Positions 45,878-56,400 of a DNA stretch of 64,000 bases are shown here, one piece after another (within the stretch, counting starts at the first letter, position 1; every line of letters begins with the position of its first letter). The stretch is from Pogostemon cablin (taxonomy: Eukaryota; Streptophyta; Magnoliopsida; Lamiales; Lamiaceae). The notes below the pieces were generated by a model. The model saw nothing but the letters and a program-made list of their open reading frames with translations, ran no database searches and had not been told where the DNA came from. The stretch spans positions 23,674,981 to 23,738,980 of the forward strand of contig CM042979.1 in NCBI GenBank assembly GCA_023678885.1. Reading direction: 5' to 3'. A program made the translations under genes and the position numbers.

Positions 45878-46104
45878 CTCCCTCCGTCCCGCACCAAGGG
45901 TCTCTTTTTTCTATTTTGGTCGTCCCACCCAAAGGGTTTTCTTTCCTTTTTTATACACATGGGTCCCACACTCACCCACTAATACAATTAAAACATGGGG
46001 TCCACACTCCCACTAATACAACTATCCACTACACATTAAATAATAATATTCCTTAATCTACGTGCAAAAAAACAAAATGCACCCTTGGTGCGGGACGAAA
46101 GAAG
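45878..46104. mobile_element. Stowaway-like MITE, 227 bp
   Basis: Ends CTCCCTCCGTCCCGCACCAA and, inverted, CTTCTTTCGTCCCGCACCAA; TA at 45876-45877 and 46105-46106. Confidence 0.85.
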
Positions 46105-46269
46105 TATATTTTTGTAATATATCCACTAATACAATTAAAACATGGGGTCCACACTCCCACTAATACAACTACCCACTACACATTAAATAATAATACTCCT
46201 TAATCTACGTGCAAAAAAATAAAATGCACCCTTGGTGCGGGACGAAAGAAGTATATTTTTGTAATATAT
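45976..46269. repeat. 147-bp tandem duplication of the MITE right half
   Basis: CCACTAATACAATTAAAACA at 45976 recurs at 46123 and both copies run through GCGGGACGAAAGAAGTATAT to TAATATAT. The copies are nearly identical. Confidence 0.9.
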
Positions 46270-46405
46270 AAATAGATAAATAATAAATTTAATATAAAAA
46301 ATTTATGCGAGACGGGACAACCATTCTCTGTGCGAGGCGGGGAGGACCCGCCCCATTCTCTGTGCGGGGCAATAACGGAGCGGGCCAACCTACTTTGATC
46401 CTAGG

Positions 46406-46922
46406 TAGGGGTGGCAATTCCCGACACGACACGATAGCACGACACGAGCACGACACGATAATTGCGGGTTAGTGTTTGGCCTTATTGGGTTCGTGTCATT
46501 ATCGTGTCAACCCAATAAGGACACGAAAATTTCGTGTCGTGTTCGTGTCGGGTTCGTGTCAACCCATTAAGCACGATTAATATTAACAGATGACCCATTA
46601 ACCCGTTAACAACCCAATAACCTGTTAACAACCCAATATAAATATAAATATAAAAATATATATGATAAAAATATTTAATAATATTTTTAAAATATATTAA
46701 TTTAAAATTTTATTTATTTTAATTAGTATTTTTTTATTTTTTTTATTTTTTATTTTCTTATCGTGTTGTTATCGTGTCGTGTCGTGTCAACCCGTTATTT
46801 TTCGTGTTCGTGTCGTGTTGGAACTAATCCTTATCGTGTCGTGTTCGGGTTTGCCCTTATCGTGTCGTGTCACTATCGTGTCGACACGAAACCCAACCCG
46901 TTAACACGAATTGCCACCCCTA
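46406..46922. mobile_element. hAT MITE, 517 bp, ATCCTAGG target duplication
   Basis: Starts TAGGGGTGGCAATTCCCGAC and ends, inverted, TAGGGGTGGCAATTCGTGTT. Perfect 8-bp repeats ATCCTAGG flank it (46398-46405, 46923-46930). The ends are crowded with CGTGTC/GACACG units, likely transposase-binding sites by analogy with other hAT elements. Confidence 0.9.
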
Positions 46923-46930
46923 ATCCTAGG

Positions 46931-47160
46931 ACCTCTTCTTCTTAATGTGAGAATATGCTCTACAACCATTATGCTAGAGCTCCATTGTGTAAAATTTTCT
47001 TTTATATATATATATATATTTATATCTTTAATATACTAAAGGAGAGTTTAATTTTAATGAGGTGTCGTTTTTACAATTTTTGTTGATTTTTTAATTATTA
47101 ATTATATTTATTATTTTATTTATTAAAATATTTATTAATATTATTTAATAGGAGATATAT

Positions 47161-47226
<66 letters not shown>

Positions 47227-49380
47227 AGTAGATCATATATTAATTATTATTTAAATTTAAAATTTAATGAAGATAAATACATATATTTATTTTAAGATTT
47301 GAATATGATGTGATCAAATTAAAATTAATTTTCCCTACATCTATAAATATAGTTGTCTACTCACTTCAAACACAAATTATTCTGAAGGTTTTTCCCCATC
47401 TTACAGAATTGATGGTATGTGATTTTTTTATTATTAATTTTGTTATAATATTTTCTTTAGTCGATCAATTCACAGTTTTTTTTATTATTTTTGGTTATAT
47501 AAATTTCTCTTAATTTTTTTTACAAAATTAATTTTTTAAAAATAATAATTTATTTATTTGTTTATATTAATGCGTATATATTAATTTATGTAATGTTATT
47601 TATTATGTATATTGATTTTAATATTTTTTATCCTATTCATTTTTTCCTTTTTTTGGTTCGTTGTGAATTTTTTAAAAGAAACCTTCAAAATTTTTTATGA
47701 ATTTTAAATCTCATGTTTATGAATTTCATTTATTTGAACCCTAAACTCTCTATTTCTTTTATATTTTATTTATCATTCTTAATACATTGATTTCATTTGA
47801 TTAATATGTAAACCGGTCAAATTTATTTATTAGTTATTTATTTTATATTTTGTTAGACAAACTTATGTGTGCATTTGTAATTTTTTTATTTCTTTCAAAT
47901 AATACATATATTGATTTTTGTATGATTTTTTTCTTAAATCGACCAATTCATATTTTTTAATTTTTTTTTTCAATTTCTTTTGATTACCTATTTTAATTTA
48001 TTTATATTTTTTTATTCAACAATCAAATATATACTAGATCTTTCCATATCTTTTATCTTTTAAGTTTATATTTTAATTTATTTTAATTAATACGTATAAT
48101 AAATTTATTTTTATTTATTTATTTTGAATTTTTAGTGAAATTTATATATAAATTTGTAACTTTCTTCTTTATTGTTATATTTATTTTAAAATTCTTTTTA
48201 TATTATTTCTTTTATTAGATATATATTATTAATTTTGTTATAATATTTTCTTTAGTGGATAAATTCACATTTTTTTTAACTATATTATTTTTATGCTATT
48301 TATCTAAAATTATTCTCAATTATATAAATAAATTTTAATTTTAATTATTCTTAAGTTTTAATTATTATTTTATGAATATATCTTAATTAATAAATTTATT
48401 TCACTTAGTAGGTGATATATGTATCCTGTGTATTTATACTATTATTAATTTTGTTATAATACATCTTAATTATAAAGTTGTTAACTCTCATCTAACACTT
48501 ATCCTACTTAGTGTGAAGATTAAATTGGAAAGAAGTGAGTATTATTTATCATGTTAATTGTCAACCTTTTATTGTGTGTGTCATTGCCATATTATTACTA
48601 TCATGTAATGCAAAAAATGACGAGACAACACAAAATGCCACCTTATTAATTAATTAACACTTGCGGTGTGACCTTGTTTACATGTCAATCGCCAAATTTA
48701 TTTATTTTTTTTAATGTCGTATTACTATCATGTAATACAAAAAACACGAGACAACACAAAATACTACAATTAATTGAGTAATTTATGTGAGAGAATTTTT
48801 ATGTTTTTTTAAGTAATCATCATTTTTTCATCAAAAATATTACTCTTTTTCTCGGGATGACTTGCACGTAATTTTACTAAAATAGCTTTTGGTGTAATGA
48901 TGTAAGAGAAAATAGGGGGTTTGTGAGTAATTTAATTGAATAAAATATATGATATAATTAATTTTAACTAAATTGTGTATAAAAAGAAGACTAATTATCC
49001 TGTGCACCCGGGTGCAGCCTAAGTTTTTTTGAAATGGGTAAGAAAAGAAAATGTGCAAGTATTTATGGGATGAAAAAGAGTATCACATTTCAATAAAAAT
49101 ATTATTAATTTTTATTTATACTACAAATTGCTTATGAAATAATTCAAAGCACCAATATCATTTTTCATTAATCCAAGTATCACCAATATCATTTTTCATT
49201 AATCCAAGTGTAGTATTTATTAAAATATTATCCCTTCTTTGTTATCTTGCGAAACCTTCTCATTAATATAGTAATTGAAAAGTATTAATTGTTTATGTAT
49301 CTGTAAGAGTTACTAATTTAATTTTGTGACAGTTGACTCTTTTTAATTAAACAGCATAGAGCTTCTGATAAAAAGACTAA
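46931..49380. other. Very AT-rich non-coding DNA
   Basis: Long T and AT runs with no coding motif. Local duplications: a GACAACACAAAAT(G/A)C block at about 48620 and 48750, and a 31-bp tandem repeat CACCAATATCATTTTTCATT at about 49150-49210. Confidence 0.5.
47165..47224. repeat. (TA)n microsatellite, about 30 units
   Basis: Uninterrupted alternating AT over about 60 bp. Confidence 0.97.
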
Positions 49381-50438
49381 TTAACTTTTAAAAATACATA
49401 TAGAATAGTTGTACGCCCAGATACTTGAGAAACGGTATATCTAAGAGTAAATGTGAGAATCATCAGATAAGAAAAATCGACTCCTTGTACACGTTTCAGG
49501 ATATACATCAGTAAATATATAAATGAAACACAACAGGTTTCTTAATTCTTAGTAGAGTGTTAGTGAAGTCAGACGCTGTTAAAGAGATTTATATTCCTCG
49601 ATCAAACGAGAAGCCTCGAGGCGGGATGTAGGGACTCTCGTGCATCCAAGGCTCTGTAAGTAAGCAATCTGTATTGTGATACATGAAAATTTTGTTATAT
49701 GCATAAATAGAAATTTAAAGTAGAATGTTCTCCCAAAGATAAAAACTAATCGTGCACCACAAGTGACATACTCGCTTTGGATTACAAAATTCGGTAACCA
49801 CGTTGATGCAGCGAGAGCGTATTAAAGATAAAGATATATAGAACAACCTCTATAATCCGTTGATTCTTAAAGAATGCCGGAAAATAGACAACTCAAATAC
49901 GTTAATTCATAAGAATACAGTAAAAGAGGTTATGAGATAACACTCATTTCATTAATCAAATTCAACTCCCTGCTACAATGAAATGATACCTATTTTATAG
50001 GTGATAATATCTAATACAATAAAAACATAAATAAAATTAAATGAAACAAATCAAAATCAAATCATATTAATATCTAATTAATTTATACTATAATTATAAA
50101 TTATCTTCCATAATCTCTCTCTCTCTATATATATAAACTATATATTTATATAGTATTCTTCCTTTTTTCCTATTTCTAAATAAAAAGGCTATTTGTTGGA
50201 TTGTTGCATATCTCATCGTTTTACAGGCTCTAGTAAGAATTTGCAATTTACAGGTGTGTATTAATAGGTGCTAATGGTTGGGGGCTCTACAAACTGGCAC
50301 ATTTTTTTCAATATTGTTTTAGTTAAATTAAATAAATCTTAAACAGATATCTGCATGCCTCATCAGGTGCAGCGATAGCAGAGTAGTACCCCAACAGAAA
50401 AAGATGTCAATTGATAAAACATAGGAGATTAAGATCAC
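49381..50438. other. 3' flank of the helicase gene
   Basis: No recognised gene. On the minus strand, right after the last confident exon, the reading frame stays open for about 36 codons past the donor site. Near 50215-50248 there is a faint resemblance to the family's expected final exon (ATTGCAAATTCTTACTAGAG). Confidence 0.45.
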
Positions 50439-53400
50439 CTGTTTTGAAGTTGGTTCAGAAGAACTCATTGCGGTCTCAATTCTTAACTTCTGAAAGTGTT
50501 CCTAAACAACAAAAACGAAGTACACATTTCATTAACATAAAATTTGAAGGACCACATGCTTGAAACATAACAGAGGAGAAAATGAAGGTGTGTTGCTTGT
50601 CGACTCACATATTGCTCCTTAATCCATTTAACCTTACTATTGGCAAAAGTACCAAAATTCAAAAAGACATACAACTAATGAGTCAAAAAGGATGTAATAG
50701 AATATAGTTCTAAGTTTAATGTGTATTATTTATGCATGAATAAGGTATTAGCAGACTGAGCTGACTTCCTAGGACTATCAACTGAAATTTGAAAGAACAA
50801 TACCTGTTTTTCTCTCATCAAATGAACACGCTTATCAGCAGGAATTTGCTCCCACTTTAGAACCTAGTAAGAGACATCAAAAAATTATTAGAGTCAATGA
50901 GAATCCGTGACTAAGCATAGTTCTTTCTCACTGTGGACATTGTTGTTTTATTAAAATATAGGAAAACATGTGGTAAAATATACTTACTGATACAGCAAAG
51001 TGGTATGCCTCTTCAAGCGATAAGCAAGACTTCAACTGGCGCAAAACATCCTGAAAAATGAGAAGGAAGTCGTGACCCCCTCAACATCAATAGAAGCTAT
51101 TTACTTCCATTAACACAATTTCTACACCAAGTGGTAGAATCAAAATTTTGGGTGGAGGCATATATAATCATACCCCCCCCCCCAACATATTATATACATG
51201 TGTACATATCTTTTCACACACATATAAGTGGGGGTCAACCCTTCACCTTCAGCCATGGTTTTGTTTTGGGTGAAGTTAGGGCTCCCTAGCTTATATGCCT
51301 AACAATTTGGTCCGACCTGCCGGATCTGGACGGGCCACGGGAAGGGGGGCTGCCCGATGTGTGGGCCCAGGGGTTGCCACCCCGGATGTGGGCCCAGGGG
51401 GTTGCCACCCGGAGTTGTGGGACCTAGGTATGCGGGTGGCCACCCGGAGTGTGCCGCCCGTGGACGTCCGGTTCGAAGGGGGGGTGGATTGTTATGATGT
51501 CCCATATCGGTTCCACACGCACATGGCTGAAGGTGAAGGGTTGACCCCCACTTATATGCCTTTCCACACTTGCGTGTGGAACCGATGTGGGACATCATAA
51601 CAGAAGCTCGTAAAAAGAATAACAGTACAAAGAGGCCCAAGAGTGACCAAGAGAAACAGAAAGGATTAAAAACCCAGAGCTCAAAGACCGGCAAACCTTC
51701 ATACGTAAAAACCTAGTGGGCAAGACCATACGGAGGAAAAAGAGTACCCGGCTAACAAACAGGTAAGCTAAGTGAATCTGTAAAATCCAGAGTATGTCTT
51801 TCCAGTACAAACAGACAACCCAAAGTAAAGCTCTTGCTGATAAAAATTCTACGTTCTGCATTTTAACTTTCCATTATTCTCCTTTGAATTATAAGTTACT
51901 CAAGTAAGTATATTGAAGCCCTCACTCCAACACATGCTCAAGTGTGTGTTGGTCATAAAGATGACATGAGGTCAAAACACAACTAACCACTTCAAAAGAT
52001 AAACATAAATTAAAGAAGTTTAATCTTGAAAAGTTTGGGAAGAGAGATAACTACTACCTTATGTGTGCTCTTTTTGGACCGTAAACGTTCATCAATGACA
52101 AAATTAACCTGTACCAAAATGAGTTAGAAATAACATATAGACAGTTATCCCTCCTCAAACAAGCTAATAGTACAGCTCATGTACTACCATGGGTTCTAAT
52201 AAAAAAGATTATAAAAAACTTGTAATATAGCAGCGTCGTCAGCTGCAATTTCCTATAGAATAACTGGTTGAAGCAGGATTCATTGGTTATCAAGAAGGGG
52301 AAAGCCAATATTTGAATACGTAATATTTTTTCTTTTAGCATGCAATAACTTCATCCAACATCATGGGATTATCATTAGCTCTCACTATCAACAATATAAA
52401 AATGTGAATTCTTTCCTCCATCAAATTAGGAAAATAAAATATTTTTTTATGTACATCAAGAAACTAGATTTAAAAAAATAAAAATAAAAGAACACATATA
52501 AAGAAATGGCCAGCCGTGGCTCTGAAATTAAATATCCGAATTTACACAAGATGATGCAAGAGAACCTTGTTTTTTTAAAAATCAACTGGATCCAAGACAG
52601 TGACAGTCATGTATGGTTCACCTTTTTAAGTAACCTCTTGGGATCATGAAATGCAGGCTTCTTTGCCCACTGATGGAATAAATGTGAAACAATGGATCGG
52701 TCCTCTGATCTGAATCTATAAAGTCAACTTATAATTAAAGATCAACTCAAAATTCAAGAGAATTAGCATAAAATATTTGATTCATCACAGCTATGACATT
52801 AAGAAAACCTTTTTAAGAAGTTGCTGCTATGACACTGTTCAGGTTCACTATGCTCGTTGAATGTTTCATTGGGAAAATTCAAACCATCAACAGACAAATA
52901 TTGCATTGTATTGCTTTTAGGAGATTTTGTCTCGGCACCAACAGAAATCTGCCCAGCTTTTTGCTCAGTCAATGGGTGAATCATCTCCGAACTCTCTAAA
53001 ATCAGCTCTTCCTATATACAGAAGTAAATAAAAAAGATCTAAGATTGCAATGCCAAGAAAAATAAATAAAAAGTGGTTCAAATATAAGTAAACAAGCACA
53101 ACAAAATTTAAGTAGAAGTTTTAGAAATGATTATATGCATGATTTCAACATGTTGGCCATCAAAATAGAAAAAGATAATACTCTAAAGGAACAAATACTC
53201 AACATTCATAAGAAGAAGACACAAAGAATTAATGACGAATCGCAGACAAATTTTTATATGATCATAAAGCCATACTCAACCAGAAGTTTAAAATTTCTAA
53301 ATTTTAAAGCAAGTGAGCTTATATGCGACTGTTGACATGGTTAGAATTAAGAAAATGGTCAAATAAAAATGTATAGTTAATTCAAAAGGGCTCTTGCCCA

Positions 53401-56400
53401 AGCGCATCTTTTTTAAGATTTTTCGGATTTCAGGCACTGTTCAAGAGGCGAGCTCTTCGTTGCACTCATGCCCTTGTACATGTGCACATATTGCTTAACT
53501 TCTAGGGTTTTGTAGATGTTGATAAAGAAAAAAAAAAAAAGAAACTTCATGCAAAGTTTTGGAGGGGAAAATTGAGCCTTTTTAGGACTTTATTTGAGCA
53601 ACAGACATAACCAATGAAGATGGAGAAATAGTGTTGGTCTATGTTATGGGTCATTCTCCTACCTTACATCACGCCATTGAAGCCAAACAAGACATTTCAA
53701 TCCCTCCCATATTGATGCCAAGAATCTCATTTTCTCCATGTTGATGTTTAATATTTAAACCTGAAGCCCTTAAATTATTTAATATTGTGATTAACCACAT
53801 GAAATAGGCCTTATTGTAGATGTAAAACAGTGTCACCAGCACATTGCAGGTGAGTTATCTCAATCTCATCTTTCCCAATAATCAGCCCTTTAGAAAGATC
53901 AACCTCTCTTGCCTTGTTGATCATCTACTAAGCCCATCAGCAACTAGGTTGAAAAGAAAAGGAGAAAGTGGGTCTCCTTGTCTAGGTCCTAGGTACCCCC
54001 AAAATTACCTCTAGGTTTCCCAACAATCATGATAGGAAACCTAAAAAATCTTAAACATCTTTAAGGAGTCCAATTGGATTGCAAGTGTATGTGCGTCGGA
54101 AAACGAGGAGGGCTGAAGCCTAAATGGTGCTTAGTAGGAGCTTTATGGTTAACTTATTTGTGCTACTTGTTGAAGAAGTTAAACTTAAGTTTACTTAATT
54201 ATTTTCTGTTCTATTTTGATAGTTGGCCCATGGTCCTTAGGGTATGAATACTTATTCCCTTACAGTTGAAGACTTGATCAGCAGATAATTTTAATAGAAA
54301 AAAGGAATTAATTCCAAAGTTGCATGCAGTACCAAGGGTTTATCTCGGGTTTTTCTTTGTTTGTTCCTAACAGCGTCCTTTTATTAATACTCTTCATCTA
54401 TCTCCAAAGCCTTTCTTGCCCATTACAAAATCAAAAAGTCCCAATTAACATGACAATAAGCTTTGGCAAAATCAATCTTGAGCACTAGTCCCTTAGTCTT
54501 TAGAATCCTCAATTCTGTAATCCTCAACCACCTCATTTAGAACTAAATCCATTGCATTTTTCCTGTGATTCAGGTGTTTTGTGTCTTTGATAGAGTAAAG
54601 ATGTTGATATTATAAAAGATGAAGGATTTCTCCCGTTAGCCAAGGCTGCCCAATACTAAACAAGATAGATTAATCGATGATCTACCCTTCCCTCTATCTA
54701 CTTATTTATAGGTCTGTGCTAATTTATTATTAAGGAAACAGCCTGATTATTGCCACTAGTTCATCCCTTAAATTATGCTATTTACTTATTCCTCTGATTG
54801 GCTCTATCAATTCTTCCCCCGTTGGAAACAACATTGTCCCCAATGCTGGCATACGGAAATTGGCCCTGAAAATCTGCCACATCCCTCCAAGTAGCCTCTT
54901 CATCATCTTATATACCCATTTCTTCTTCTTCTTCTTCACCTGCAATTAACAATTGAAGAGATTTTTCCTTACAACGATGTAGTGGATGGTAGCCGAGCTC
55001 GGAGGTCGAGGTATTCAGCGTTAGACAACTGCTTCAACCCTTTGATTCTGTTGTTTGTAGAGTTGCGTTTCTGATTACTTTCTAGGCTTTCTCCCATCCT
55101 ATGTGTGACGTGGGCTCTATGTATATCAAGGGTTCTTTATTAGGGTTGGGCCCACCAAATCCCTTCCATCCCAAATTCACGTGGAGAGAATTCCTTCCAG
55201 GAATAGTTTGGATTTCCTGTTCTATCTCCCTAGGCAGATTCATGGTATCAAAGATATCCACGGCATCTTTAGATCTAATCCGAACTCGTATCTCCGGTTG
55301 CAATCCATTGAGAAAGAGGCCCAAACTCTGGCTTTCCGTAATTCGGGGAACGAGGGCCATTCGAGCAGCAAAATCATCGATGTATTCATCGATGTTTTCG
55401 GTTTGCTTAGTGGCTGCAAGGGCTTCGAACGGATTCGCCAAAGGGTTACCTCCGTATCTTCTCATCAGTCATAAGACAACTGGTTCCAAGTCATATTTGG
55501 GAATTTTTCTGTCAGCCATCGGACCCAATGTAACGCTGATCCTTCCATACAAACCATAGCCAATTCCACTTTTAATTCCTCGCTCGTGCCATGGATCCGG
55601 AAGTATCGCTCTGCTCGGGTGATCCATGCTACGACGTCATACCCATCAAAGTTTGGCAACTCAACTCGCTTGGCAGTGAGATGAAAGTCATTGTTGGTGA
55701 CATTCCGCCCTGGAACAAATTCTTGGAGCGGATGGCGGGTGCTCGTCTCTCCGAAATTGCTGGTTTGAAGATCCTCACCACTTTCCTCAATTCGTTTATT
55801 CTTCACGAGCGTGGAAAGCATTTCTTCTAACTTGTCTATTTTGTCAAGTTTGTTGACCTTCTCAGTAAGTGTGTTGACTTTTGTAAATAGGGCGAAAACA
55901 TTTGCACTCCACTCAAGCACTCCACTCAAGCTTCCATTCGGGTGTTTGGCATCCGGCAGGTCGGACCAATTTGATAGAGTAAAGATGTTGATATTATAAA
56001 AGATGAAGGATTTAAGAACAGTAGGAACGTAAATACGATCCCCCGGGATTTCTCCCGTCAGCCAAGGCTGCCCAATACTAAACAAGATAGATTAATTGAT
56101 GATCTGCCTTTCCCCTCTATCTACTTATTTATAGGTCTGTGCTAATTTATTATTAAGGAAACAACCTAATTATTGTCACTAGTTCATCCCTTAAATTATG
56201 CTATTTACTTATTCCTCTGATTGGCTCTATCAGTCTTGTCCACCATTTCCATTATGATTTCTTTTGTTCTATTAGACTGCAGCTTCTTGAGGATGTTGTA
56301 GAGGTTTGTAATGGGACAAAAATGTTTGATCACGTTGGATTCCTTCTTCTTAGGAAAAAGACAAATATAAGATTCATTAGTGGTTTTATTGACACTGCCT

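Larger units (their letters stand above)
44615..46392. mobile_element. hAT-like non-autonomous element loaded with MITEs
   Basis: The left end TGGGGATGTCAATGGGGCGG leads into GC-rich (CCCCGCC/CCCCACC) repeats; the right end is GC-rich with two copies of ATTCTCTGTGCG(A/G)GGCG(G) and GAGCGGGCCAACCTA. Perfect 8-bp direct repeats CTTTGATC (44607-44614, 46393-46400) flank it. The inner part is AT-rich and holds four Stowaway-like MITEs and two tandem duplications. No transposase. The terminal inverted repeats are imperfect, so hAT membership rests mainly on the target duplication. Confidence 0.6.
54588..56232 (-). mobile_element. Complete gag-only Ty3/gypsy-type element, 1.65 kb
   Basis: Two short LTRs (54588-54809, 222 bp; 55972-56232, 261 bp) begin TGATAGAG and end CTCTATCA. 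They enclose a gag-only interior. Perfect 5-bp target repeats GTCTT flank it (54583-54587, 56233-56237). The left LTR lacks about 40 bp that the right one has near 56012-56052. On the minus strand a polypurine stretch (GGGGGAAGAAT, 54810-54820) precedes the 3' LTR, and the tRNA-Tyr-type PBS follows the 5' LTR. This is the layout of TR-GAG elements, which rely on another element's polymerase. Confidence 0.92.

Noticed and set aside
51295..51694. Two overlapping GC-rich frames of 101 and 131 codons
   Set aside because: They lie on the TRIM interior and LTR hairpin and have no domain; they also cross the primer binding site.
55101..55559. 152-codon plus-strand frame
   Set aside because: It is the antisense shadow of the gag pseudogene.
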